From Lewinella sp. LCG006 (lineage in GTDB: Bacteria > Bacteroidota > Bacteroidia > Chitinophagales > Saprospiraceae), in the NCBI RefSeq assembly GCF_040784935.1, contig NZ_CP160680.1:5995802-6059801 (forward strand): DNA of 64,000 nucleotides, given 5' to 3'. The notes under the pieces were generated by a model, which was given only the letters and a program-made list of their open reading frames with translations, did not search any database and had not been told where the DNA came from. Shown piece after piece: positions 24,230 through 32,035 of the stretch (positions within the stretch are counted from its first letter, which is position 1; the number at the start of each line of letters is the position of its first letter). The position numbers and the translations under genes were made by a program.

Positions 24230-25003
24230 ATGTTTAAACGCTTCTTTTTGCGCGAGGAAAATATGCTTTTAGCAATCATCCTCAATTCCATCGTCATTTT
24301 TGCGCTTTACTTTCCGTCATTGGAAGACGAGAAATGGCTGGAGTATATCGATCATTTTTTCATTACGATCTTCACCATCGAAGCCGTCACAAAAATCCGT
24401 CATCACGGTTGGAAAAAGTACTGGGAAAGTTCCTGGAATCGATTTGACTTTTTCATTGTCATAGGTAGTATACCTACGTTGCTTACGGGTTTTTTACCCG
24501 TTCCAGACACTTCCTTGCTGATCGTATTCCGTTTGTTTCGGTTGTTGCGCCTCGTGCGGTTTTTACGGTTTGTTCCCGATATGGGCAAGATTCTTAATGG
24601 CTTGGGGCGAGCACTCAAAGCTTCTGTATTCGTGATCTTGGCTTTGATCTTTTTGAACATCCTTTTGGCAATGATGACTTGTCAATTTTACGGCGATATT
24701 GCCCCGGAATATTTCGGCAACCCTTTGTCTGCCTCGTACGCGATCTTCCAGTTATTTACCGTCGAAGGTTGGAATGATATTGCTCAATCGGTAGCCGAAA
24801 GAACGGATAGCCCTTTTTTAGTAGGCGTCACTAGATTTTACTTCGTTCTGATCGTTTTGCTGGGTGGAATATTTGGAATGTCGCTGGCAAATGCCGTTTT
24901 TGTAGACGAGATGACCATGGACAACAACAATGAGTTGGAAGCCAAGATCGATCGCTTGCACCATGAGATACAGGAGCTGAAAGCGCTCTTGAAAAATAAA
25001 TAA
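24230..25003 (+). CDS. Voltage-gated cation channel with a Cav-like selectivity filter
   Basis: A 257-aa six-helix channel subunit of the NaChBac/BacNav type, expected to form tetramers. S4 carries five arginines every third residue (R101, R104, R107, R110, R113 in RLFRLLRLVRFLR). The pore loop reads FTVEGWND with filter T177-V-E179-G-W-N-D183, and S6 is VLLGGIFGMSLANAVFVDEM. A C-terminal coiled coil (about 235-255, LEAKIDRLHHEIQELKALL) would hold the tetramer. Bacterial sodium channels have TLESW in the filter. TVEGWND is closer to domain I of eukaryotic calcium channels (TMEGWTD), so calcium permeability is possible. Confidence 0.92.
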   Translation: MFKRFFLREENMLLAIILNSIVIFALYFPSLEDEKWLEYIDHFFITIFTIEAVTKIRHHGWKKYWESSWNRFDFFIVIGSIPTLLTGFLPVPDTSLLIVFRLFRLLRLVRFLRFVPDMGKILNGLGRALKASVFVILALIFLNILLAMMTCQFYGDIAPEYFGNPLSASYAIFQLFTVEGWNDIAQSVAERTDSPFLVGVTRFYFVLIVLLGGIFGMSLANAVFVDEMTMDNNNELEAKIDRLHHEIQELKALLKNK

Positions 25004-25011
25004 CATCTCCA

Positions 25012-25554
25012 TTGAACTTTATCATTTACGACATTGAGGCGACGTGTTGGGAAGGAAGGCCTCCGTCGATGACACCAGAAACTATCGAAATTGGTGCCTT
25101 AAAAATGAATCGTTATGGCGAGGTACTCAGTACGTTCCAACGCTTCATCAAACCCACGCTGCATCCTCAGCTTTCTCACTTTTGTCGAGAACTCACTAAT
25201 ATCGATCAGGTAGATATCAACCGGGCCAATACTTTCCCCAAAGTAATCGAAAGCTTCATCGATTGGATCGATATTTGGGACGAAGAATACCTCCTTTGTG
25301 CCTGGGGGAATTTTGATCAGAAAATCTTCCAACGCGACTGCGCCCTCCACAACCTAGAAGACGACTGGACGGACAACTACCTCAATATCCGAAGACAATA
25401 CTTTGATCTGAAGCGCCTCCACCGCCCCCGTGGCCTCAAAAAAAGCGTTAAGATGGAAGGCTTTGAATGGGATGGCGAACACCATCGCGCCTTTGACGAT
25501 GCGCAGAATTTGGCGAAGATTTTCCAGAAGTATATTGATGTCTGGCAGTATTAA
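25012..25554 (+). CDS. DEDDh-type 3'-5' exonuclease (ERI-1/KapD-like)
   Basis: A 180-aa RNase T/DnaQ-fold exonuclease. Exo I is YDIEATCWEG (Asp and Glu), exo II LCAWGNFDQKIF (Asp), and exo III EHHRAFDDAQNLAKIF (His and Asp). The opening FIIYDIEATCWEG...ETIEIGA is typical of the ERI-1/KapD group, which trims RNA 3' ends in eukaryotes; bacterial members are little studied. The only sensible start is TTG 25012, giving MNFIIYDIEAT, 8 nt after the channel gene. I infer co-transcription with the channel from the spacing. Confidence 0.88.
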   Translation: MNFIIYDIEATCWEGRPPSMTPETIEIGALKMNRYGEVLSTFQRFIKPTLHPQLSHFCRELTNIDQVDINRANTFPKVIESFIDWIDIWDEEYLLCAWGNFDQKIFQRDCALHNLEDDWTDNYLNIRRQYFDLKRLHRPRGLKKSVKMEGFEWDGEHHRAFDDAQNLAKIFQKYIDVWQY

Positions 25555-25570
25555 ACGCAATAATTTAAAC

Positions 25571-26383
25571 ATGGAGGAAACAGTGATTGATGACAAATGG
25601 ATATTCCTATTTGTCTATCCTCTTTTTGTGATTTTTGTCTGTCACGTAGGTAATGACAATACCTTATCTCAATTATTGCGGCTACCTAGTTATTACACGG
25701 ATATAGTTTTGGCAATCATTTGCACGTACACAGCGGGCATTTATTGGAAAAAGCTCTTTGCAAAACTTGATAAACGATTTGATTGGTACTCGAACCTGAA
25801 ACAACGATTGATCTACCAGCTGATACTCGGCTTTGTACTTCCTATTTTAGTGATAATAGGTATTGAAGTAGTGTATTTATTCTTAATTGACATTAAGCTG
25901 TCAGAAAGTGCTATTTTCTATTTAGACCTCCCAATGATAGCTGTGTTATCATTATTAATAAATATATGCTATTTGTTTCTATACAACAGAGCTCATTTGA
26001 TGACTTTGAGAAATACCAATGAGCTACCAAGTTCGTCTAGTTTCCAGGAAAATTTTGTAGTAAAATTGGGTACGGTTATCCTTAAAATACCCATTGACGA
26101 AGTAGCGTATTTCATAATACAGGAAAAGATCACCTTTCTGGTAACGATAGAAGGCAAAAAATATATCTATGATTTCACCTTAGAGCAGATCATGAAAAAG
26201 ATCTCGCCCAAAGAATTCTTTCAACTGAACAGGCAGGTTATTGCCAGAAAAAACAGCATCGTAAAATGCAAACAAACCGAGACTAGAAGGCTTGAGATCA
26301 CGCTTACTCCGAATCTGCCCGAGCCTTTATTTGTAGCCAAAACAAAATCAACCAAGCTTCTTACCTGGCTGAATAAATACTAG
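25571..26383 (+). CDS. Membrane-bound LytTR-domain transcription regulator
   Basis: A 270-aa protein starting at ATG 25571. Four hydrophobic helices occupy residues 10-150 (for example WIFLFVYPLFVIFVC and LIYQLILGFVLPILVIIG). The C-terminal 100 residues form a LytTR DNA-binding domain, with VVKLGTVILKIPIDEVAYFIIQ (shown in part), ITFLVTIEGKKYIYDFTLEQI and FFQLNRQVIARKNSI. There is no receiver domain, so signalling would pass from the membrane part directly to DNA. It begins an AT-richer patch and could regulate the beta-barrel and hydrolase genes downstream. Confidence 0.88.
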   Translation: MEETVIDDKWIFLFVYPLFVIFVCHVGNDNTLSQLLRLPSYYTDIVLAIICTYTAGIYWKKLFAKLDKRFDWYSNLKQRLIYQLILGFVLPILVIIGIEVVYLFLIDIKLSESAIFYLDLPMIAVLSLLINICYLFLYNRAHLMTLRNTNELPSSSSFQENFVVKLGTVILKIPIDEVAYFIIQEKITFLVTIEGKKYIYDFTLEQIMKKISPKEFFQLNRQVIARKNSIVKCKQTETRRLEITLTPNLPEPLFVAKTKSTKLLTWLNKY

Positions 26384-26492
26384 CTGTCCGCTTCAGTCGG
26401 TTCTTTGTCCTTTTTAGTTTTTATTGGTTCTTTTTGCCACCAATCGCCTTTCTAGCACCGTTTCTTTGAGCGAATCAAAATAAACGACAACC

Positions 26493-27092
26493 ATGAAGTG
26501 CTACTTTTTGCAGCTCACGACCGTTACTTTTTTATGGCTGATGACCTCTCAACTTAATGCCCAACAGGCAGTAACTGTTTCTGTTTTTAACGAATCAACG
26601 ACCATTCCTTTTACCACTTTTATTAATTCTCCTCTTCATCCAGGTGTTCAGGTTGGAACCGAGTTTGAAGGACATGTAAAAAACCATTTTAGATTGTATC
26701 CCTCAATAACTGTGGGCTACATGTTTCACAAGAAACTATTCCAGGGACTATATGCCGATGCCAATATAGGGGTAGATTATCAAACAGGTTTTGGGGTAAA
26801 CATTAAGACTAAACTTGGTTTAGGTTACCTGCACACTTTCACCACACAGGAGGAGTACCAATTTAACGGGAGTACGTATGAAAGCAAAGGTGACCGGGGA
26901 AATGCTCGTGTGATGCCTTCTTTTACCATTGGACTGGGATATAATCTTCAAAAGAATAATCCGCTTTCTACGGAGATATTTTTCTTATACCAATCATGGA
27001 TTGAATATCCTTATTCACCAGGATTCATACCTCTAATGTCCCACACCAATATTCATTTTGGGACTAAGTTCTACCCGTCAAAAGCTAAATAA
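26493..27092 (+). CDS. Small outer membrane beta-barrel-like protein
   Basis: A 199-aa protein with a signal peptide (residues 1-24, ending SQLNAQ) followed by alternating amphipathic beta strands with aromatic ends, such as FRLYPSITVGYMF, GLYADANIGVDYQ and MPSFTIGLGYNLQ, and a C-terminal strand ending KFYPSKAK. This is the composition of eight- to ten-stranded outer membrane barrels in Bacteroidota. No specific family was recognised. The serine hydrolase gene begins 1 nt after its stop codon, so the two are co-translated and may function together. Confidence 0.75.
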   Translation: MKCYFLQLTTVTFLWLMTSQLNAQQAVTVSVFNESTTIPFTTFINSPLHPGVQVGTEFEGHVKNHFRLYPSITVGYMFHKKLFQGLYADANIGVDYQTGFGVNIKTKLGLGYLHTFTTQEEYQFNGSTYESKGDRGNARVMPSFTIGLGYNLQKNNPLSTEIFFLYQSWIEYPYSPGFIPLMSHTNIHFGTKFYPSKAK

Positions 27093-27093
27093 G

Positions 27094-28278
27094 ATGAAAA
27101 TAATAAGATTGATTATGGCTGTTTTCATAATGGCCATCGCTGTTAGTTGCGAGAAAGACGAAATTTTTCCTGAGTCGTATTACGCTTGTGGTGATTTGGA
27201 AGCCAACCCCAATCATCCGCAGGAAGCTGATTTTAGTAAGCTCATTAAAGACATCGTGATTTCTGGCGTACCAAGCATGATGCTCACCGTTCACGACAAT
27301 CAATATGGATACTGGTCCGATGCTCAGGGATTTGCGGATCTTGCATCGGGTATCCCACTTCGGCCATGTAATATCACAAGGGTTGGTAGCACTGTGAAAA
27401 CCTTTACTGCAGTTACTATGCTGTTATTACAAGAAGAGGGCTTATTGAATTTGGATGATCCAATTTCGGATTATCTCACTGATAGTGAAATTGTTGGGTT
27501 AGAAAATGCTAAGCAATCCACCATCAGACAACTGCTACTCCATTCAAGTGGCATCTTCAATTACATTCAGAGTTTGAAGTTCCAAACTGCTTCGCTAAAT
27601 GATTTGATAAAGTCATGGACCCCCGATGAGTTATTGGACTACGCCCGTGGTGAAGGTGCCTATTTCGCCCCTGGTACTGATGTGTTGTATTCAAATACTG
27701 GCTATGTACTACTAGGAATGATTATAGAAAACATAACGGGAAAGCCATTCTATGAAGTTTTTGAAGAAAAGATTTTCATTCCTTATGAACTGACTTTTAC
27801 TCAATTTGCTGCTATCGATCCAGTACCTGCTGGTATCATTCGTGGCTATGTTGATCTCTATAGTAATCTAAATCTTATCAACGCCACCTACTACAGTGGT
27901 TGGGACTACTACACCGCAGATGGTGGGCTCATTTCTAACTCGTATGACCTAAATAAATTCATGACTAACCTATTCCAAGGGGAAATACTTTCAGAGCAGT
28001 CACTCAACGAAATGATGACATGGATCGAGCCTTCTGGTGATTATGGAGATGGATTCAAAACATTTTATGGGATGGGGATTTTTAAAATTGAAACAGAATT
28101 CGGGCCGGCTTACCTGCATAGCGGTGATGCCATTGGATATTTTGCCACCATGGCATATTTTCCTAACCAACAGGTAACAATCACCTGGGCGGTAAATGCC
28201 AATTATGGCAAAGTGGATGAGTTTACACAGTCAAAAGAAGCCATGGAAAACATTTTCAGCGTTGTGCTAGATCAGTAA
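27094..28278 (+). CDS. Beta-lactamase-fold serine hydrolase lipoprotein
   Basis: A 394-aa protein of the class C beta-lactamase/DD-peptidase fold. The signal is a lipoprotein type (IMAIAVSC, Cys19). Active-site motifs are S99-T-V-K102 (SxxK), Y199-S-N201 (YxN), and HSGDAIGY near residue 350, which replaces the KTG box with HSG as in esterase- or peptidase-like members. Such proteins cleave D-amino acid peptides or esters at the cell surface; true beta-lactamase activity is unlikely. The ATG at 27094 lies one base after the barrel gene and is preferred to upstream in-frame codons inside that gene. Confidence 0.9.
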   Translation: MKIIRLIMAVFIMAIAVSCEKDEIFPESYYACGDLEANPNHPQEADFSKLIKDIVISGVPSMMLTVHDNQYGYWSDAQGFADLASGIPLRPCNITRVGSTVKTFTAVTMLLLQEEGLLNLDDPISDYLTDSEIVGLENAKQSTIRQLLLHSSGIFNYIQSLKFQTASLNDLIKSWTPDELLDYARGEGAYFAPGTDVLYSNTGYVLLGMIIENITGKPFYEVFEEKIFIPYELTFTQFAAIDPVPAGIIRGYVDLYSNLNLINATYYSGWDYYTADGGLISNSYDLNKFMTNLFQGEILSEQSLNEMMTWIEPSGDYGDGFKTFYGMGIFKIETEFGPAYLHSGDAIGYFATMAYFPNQQVTITWAVNANYGKVDEFTQSKEAMENIFSVVLDQ

Positions 28279-28821
28279 GGCCATATCCTCACCGCCAATA
28301 ACCATTACCTTGGCGCCATAGATATCTATAAATTTGATTTAGACGGAAACCTGATTTGGCAAAAGCCCCTTGCGGAGTCAGCTACGCTTTGGCCATCTAG
28401 CAGTCATTTGAAAAAGGTAGCTGCTGATCACTTTATGGCCATGTTCACGGCTAACAACAATGTAGTATTGATGAACATCGATAGTGATGGGGAGATCGCA
28501 TGGGAAAAAACTTACGGAGGTCGCGAATCTGATGTTGCACAAGACCTCGTACAGACCCTGGATGGGCAATATGTATTGCTGTCCAACACATCTAGTTTTG
28601 GTAATGGTGGTCTGGATGTAATGTTGACGAAGATTGATACGGAGGGAAATGCTGTATGGAAAAAGGTCTATGGAAGTGCGTCTTCTGACCAAGGTGGCAA
28701 GCTGGTAGAACTAAGCAATGGCGACTTGGTCGTAATGGGCAACAGCAATGAAGGCAGTAGCTCCAATTCTCACTATGATCTGTTTCTCCTAAAAACGGAT
28801 AGTGAGGGAGTGCCTAAGTAG
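28279..28821 (+). pseudogene. 5'-truncated remnant of a repeat (beta-propeller-like) protein
   Basis: The reading frame is open from the base after the hydrolase stop codon, in the same frame. It encodes about 180 residues without an ATG in the first 150 bases. The content is repeats of the type IAWEKTYGG..SDVAQDLVQTLDGQYVLLS and DVMLTKIDTEGNAVWKKVYG, which form propeller-like secreted proteins in Bacteroidota. It lacks a signal peptide and N-terminal blades. It is most simply the end of a gene whose front was lost, although readthrough of the single TAA or a TTG start at 28408 cannot be excluded. Confidence 0.6.
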
Positions 28822-28935
28822 GTGTCTTTGGAGATTTTACAAAAACATCAGTCCGAAACAGATAAGTCCTTTGAGGAATTCAAAACAAGGAACCCTAAGG
28901 GGAATGATCAAGAACGGCAGGCTAAATTGAATTAA
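28822..28935 (+). pseudogene. Short remnant reading frame (37 codons)
   Basis: Directly after the TAG of the preceding remnant, and again in the same frame, GTG 28822 opens a 37-codon frame with polar, coding-like composition (SLEILQKHQSETDKSFEEF). No similarity is recognised. It may be a small protein or part of the same decayed region. Confidence 0.25.
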
Positions 28936-28957
28936 TAGTCAATCAATAATTTGCACG

Positions 28958-30604
28958 CTAATACAGTAGCACCACCTCCCCACTTATTTTTTTTCGGGTG
29001 CCGTTATTCCGCTCCAGCAGGAGTTGATAACTGTAAATACCCTGGGCCGCTGGTTGCCCTTCTATTAATCCATCCCAACCAATAAAACGGTTGTTCAAGT
29101 CTTGCTCAGCAGCTTCATAAACGAGCCCACCCCAACGATCAAAAACCCGCCAGGAAAGGAGGCGGGTAAAACACTCTTCTGCAAACAACTCAAAGGAATC
29201 ATTCATATTGTCAAAGTTGGGGCTGAACGCATTGGGAACATATACCTTTTCACAGGTTTGAACCGTCACTTGTATCCTTGCACTATCGGTACAGCCAGTG
29301 AGGTTGTCCGTGGCAATAAGCTGGTAAACGCCAGAATTTACTGGTTGGAACAGGGGAGAGGAGCAGTCCGTGCAAGAGAAAGCACCAGCTGGTTGCCAAG
29401 ACAAGTTGTAGTCGTTTGATGAACTCACTATGCTCATGAGTTGTACCCATTCGCCAAATGGGACATCGACTACGTTTGGCATCACTTCCACTTCAATATT
29501 GCTGGTACTGATCGTTGTAACGACTACACTATCACAGCCAGCAGACGTAGTGAGAGCATCCATGTAAATGCCAGCTTCGGTATACCAGTTAGCCCCTACT
29601 TGCAGGCTTTCGCCAGAACAAAGGGCTACTTCCTGGTTGATGGTTTGCAGAGGTTGTGCCGTAATCACATAGGGTTGATACTGTGGACAATTGTCGGTAG
29701 TGCCCACCAAGGTATCCACAAAACTGGTACTGGCTGTAAATTGGCGCCCATCAATTTCGAGTGTTTCTCCTTCACAGAAGGTGTAACTTATTGTAGGAAG
29801 CAAGCGGGTATCACCGGTCAGGGTGGTCGTAATTAAGGTGTCATTACAAGAGTTGGGTACGGGAAGGGCATCGAGGTAGACACCCGCTTGGGTATAAGTG
29901 CTGGTGCCCACAGACAAGCTCCCGTCCGGCAAATCACAAAGATCGAAGGATTGCTCCAGTTGCACATTACAAAGGCGAAGGCTGATGTCATCAATGGCCA
30001 GGTCATTGCCGCAGCCACCGGGAGCATTGTTGATCAATTGCAGGAGCAGGGTTGTTTGGTTAGGACCCGTACGAAATTTGAGGGTATAAGGTCTCCAGGT
30101 AAGAAAACTGCTGTAGAAGATTTCACCAGTTGTCATCGTTGCCAGCGTAGTGCCATTGCCCGGGTCGACGACAGAAAATCGAATATCGGGTTTCTCGGCA
30201 TCTCCAATACAGCCAATAGGTACTACAACATTGGCAATGTAACAGGAGAAAAGATAGTCGGTATGCTCACATAAATCCATCAGCGTTTTTTGGTAAAAAA
30301 TTCCCGCACCTTCCGTTGCATTGACCAGGAACATATAGCCACCGGTATCTCCCTCGGTGTGGTCAAAACCCTCGTGCCAAAATCCTCCATTGATACCTGT
30401 TACATTCGAAATGACGTAGCTGCCATCATTGATACTCCCAAAATTGTAAGTTGTTGTACCACTCGCTAAAGCTAGCCCCTGACCGAAACCACTCCCGAAG
30501 TCCTCAAAAAAGATAGCAGGCCCGGGATCGGGGGTACACTCCTGTGCGGTGAGCAGGTGTTGAAAAAAAAAGAATAGAAAACCAAATGCCAAAAAACGCA
30601 TCAT
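28958..30604 (-). CDS. Secreted protein with gliding-motility-type (T9SS type B) C-terminal domain
   Basis: A 548-aa protein. After the signal peptide (ending LLTAQ) a beta-sandwich of about 190 residues (FFEDFG..., ending NDLAIDDISLRLC) resembles carbohydrate- or metalloprotease-associated jelly rolls. Cys-containing adhesion-like repeats follow (LCSGESLQVGANWYTEAG and similar). The last 90 residues are the CHU_C/gliding motility-associated domain: YVPNAFSPNFDNMNDSFELF, VFDRWGGLVYEA, GIYSYQLLLE and GEVVLLY. This signal directs T9SS export and usually surface attachment. A near-consensus -7 box TATCTTCG lies at complement 30651-30658. Confidence 0.9.
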   Translation of the reverse strand: MMRFLAFGFLFFFFQHLLTAQECTPDPGPAIFFEDFGSGFGQGLALASGTTTYNFGSINDGSYVISNVTGINGGFWHEGFDHTEGDTGGYMFLVNATEGAGIFYQKTLMDLCEHTDYLFSCYIANVVVPIGCIGDAEKPDIRFSVVDPGNGTTLATMTTGEIFYSSFLTWRPYTLKFRTGPNQTTLLLQLINNAPGGCGNDLAIDDISLRLCNVQLEQSFDLCDLPDGSLSVGTSTYTQAGVYLDALPVPNSCNDTLITTTLTGDTRLLPTISYTFCEGETLEIDGRQFTASTSFVDTLVGTTDNCPQYQPYVITAQPLQTINQEVALCSGESLQVGANWYTEAGIYMDALTTSAGCDSVVVTTISTSNIEVEVMPNVVDVPFGEWVQLMSIVSSSNDYNLSWQPAGAFSCTDCSSPLFQPVNSGVYQLIATDNLTGCTDSARIQVTVQTCEKVYVPNAFSPNFDNMNDSFELFAEECFTRLLSWRVFDRWGGLVYEAAEQDLNNRFIGWDGLIEGQPAAQGIYSYQLLLERNNGTRKKISGEVVLLY

Positions 30605-30717
30605 AGCTCGTTGGTAATTGCCTGCTGCGGAACGAAATAGTTCGCTTTAGCGAAGATACGAAAACTACCTGCTGCGAAATTGCCGCCAAAGCGACTTTTC
30701 CACCTCCCTAAATCATT

Positions 30718-30725
30718 TACCTTTG
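30718..30725 (+). promoter_or_regulatory. -7 box (TACCTTTG) for the deiodinase-like gene
   Basis: TACCTTTG matches TAnnTTTG and lies 30 nt before ATG 30756. It excludes the in-frame start at 30723, which overlaps the box. Confidence 0.6.
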
Positions 30726-30755
30726 TCATTCTTATTTTGTGAATCAACAGTATTA

Positions 30756-31457
30756 ATGACTATGGCCAAGGACCACACCATTGAAATAAACGGACACCGC
30801 CACGTTGCATTTCACCTCGACCGCCTGGAGCCAACAGAAATGGAAGCGAAAAGCGATGCGTTCTACCATTGGCTTGACACGCGGCGTTCGGTACGGGAAT
30901 TTACCAGCGAACCCGTTTCCAAAACAGTGATCGAAAACATCATCAAAGCTGCTTCTACCGCCCCTTCGGGCGCACACAAGCAGCCGTGGACCTTCTGTGC
31001 TATCAGCGACCCGGTACTGAAAAAGCAGATTCGAATTGCCGCCGAAGCGGAAGAAAAAGAGAGCTACGAAAGCCGTATGAGTGAGCGTTGGAAAGACGAC
31101 CTCAAGCCCATGGCCACCAACATGTACAAGCCCTTTCTGGAAGAGGCACCCTGGTTGATCATCGTCTGCAAAAGGGCCTACGAGCTAGATGCTGACGGCA
31201 ACAAGCACAACAATTATTACGTCAACGAATCGGTAGGTATCGCCTGCGGCATGCTCATCACGGCCATCCATAATGCTGGCCTCGTGACACTCACGCATAC
31301 CCCCAGCCCCATGAATTTTCTGACGAACATTCTGAACCGACCTAAAAACGAACGCGCTTACCTGCTGCTGCCAGTTGGCTATCCCAAACAACCGGTTTAT
31401 GTGCCCGATTTAGAACGAAAAGGACTGGACGAAATGGCGGTATTTTACGCAGGGTGA
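30756..31457 (+). CDS. Iodotyrosine deiodinase-like flavoprotein
   Basis: A 233-aa FMN protein of the nitroreductase fold. RRSVREFTSEPV and STAPSGAHKQPWTF are FMN-binding. The substrate lid keeps the three residues that clamp the zwitterion of iodotyrosine in human IYD (Glu157, Tyr161, Lys182). Here they are E100, Y104 and K125 with identical spacing. NYYVNESVGIACGMLI and LLLPVGYP with VPDLERKGLDE also match the deiodinase subgroup. The expected reaction is reductive dehalogenation of mono- or diiodotyrosine. It is soluble, without the membrane anchor of animals. Start ATG 30756 or 30762. A perfect hairpin terminator follows. Confidence 0.88.
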   Translation: MTMAKDHTIEINGHRHVAFHLDRLEPTEMEAKSDAFYHWLDTRRSVREFTSEPVSKTVIENIIKAASTAPSGAHKQPWTFCAISDPVLKKQIRIAAEAEEKESYESRMSERWKDDLKPMATNMYKPFLEEAPWLIIVCKRAYELDADGNKHNNYYVNESVGIACGMLITAIHNAGLVTLTHTPSPMNFLTNILNRPKNERAYLLLPVGYPKQPVYVPDLERKGLDEMAVFYAG

Positions 31458-31462
31458 TGATG

Positions 31463-31514
31463 TATATATTTGTATTAGAGACGCGATGCATCACGTCTCT
31501 AATACAAATATATA
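31463..31514. terminator. Perfect 21-bp hairpin between convergent genes
   Basis: Arms 31463-31483 and 31494-31514 are perfect complements containing TGTATTAGAGACG. The 10-nt loop holds the palindrome GATGCATC, so the centre can pair further. The gene ends on both sides point to bidirectional termination. The core AGAGACG...GATGCATC...CGTCTCT has the look of a dispersed repeat; only one copy is in the window. Confidence 0.75.
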
Positions 31515-31540
31515 ACACGGCCCCAAAAGATAGGTGCCCC

Positions 31541-32035
31541 TTACGCCTTACTCAACTGATCTGCTAATTTCACCAAATTGGGCAAACGATAATCACCCGC
31601 CATTTCTTTGATTCTATCCGTGGCCCAAGTGGCTTCACACCCAATAGCCGTCACAAACAGTGCCTTGCTGCTATCACCGCGTAACAAACGGACCTCCACT
31701 TCCTCAGCGGCTCGGAAATGGTTTTTTGCTAGCCCAATGACCGGCACTTTGACGTCCAGCACTTCGTAAAGATAAACACCTAGACCAGGCTTGTCTTTAC
31801 CTAAATAAACATAACTGTCGACAAGAATGAAATCTAGCGGTTCACTCACTTCGCGTAGGAGGGCCAGCAGTGCAGGGAGTTCTCGTTTGTAAAATTTGCC
31901 GGGTTCGTATTCTCCTGCCAGTGGTGTTTGAATGGTGTAGGTCTTGTAGGCTTCTTCGTCGGTCCAGTCCTTGAACAAGACACCTGCTACTTGCGCAAAA
32001 TCATCGCGGTAATGAACATCTATACAAATGATCAT
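31541..32035 (-). CDS. Compact endonuclease V-like protein
   Basis: A 164-aa protein matching the endonuclease V plan: IDVHY (D6), a YEPGKFYKRELPALLALL stretch with E52, FILVDSYVYLG (D73), and VPVIGLAKNHF. These correspond to the metal-binding Asp, Glu and Asp of Nfi, which nicks DNA or RNA one base 3' of inosine. It is shorter than usual (about 220 aa) and the HP motif after the third acid is replaced by GKDKPG, so it is a divergent member. The start at 32035 forms an ATGA overlap with the rluE stop codon, showing translational coupling. Confidence 0.75.
   Translation of the reverse strand: MIICIDVHYRDDFAQVAGVLFKDWTDEEAYKTYTIQTPLAGEYEPGKFYKRELPALLALLREVSEPLDFILVDSYVYLGKDKPGLGVYLYEVLDVKVPVIGLAKNHFRAAEEVEVRLLRGDSSKALFVTAIGCEATWATDRIKEMAGDYRLPNLVKLADQLSKA

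Noticed and set aside
27094-28278. Serine hydrolase as a true beta-lactamase resistance gene
   Set aside because: The third motif is HSG rather than KTG and the protein is a lipoprotein of the general DD-peptidase/esterase group, so resistance is not supported.
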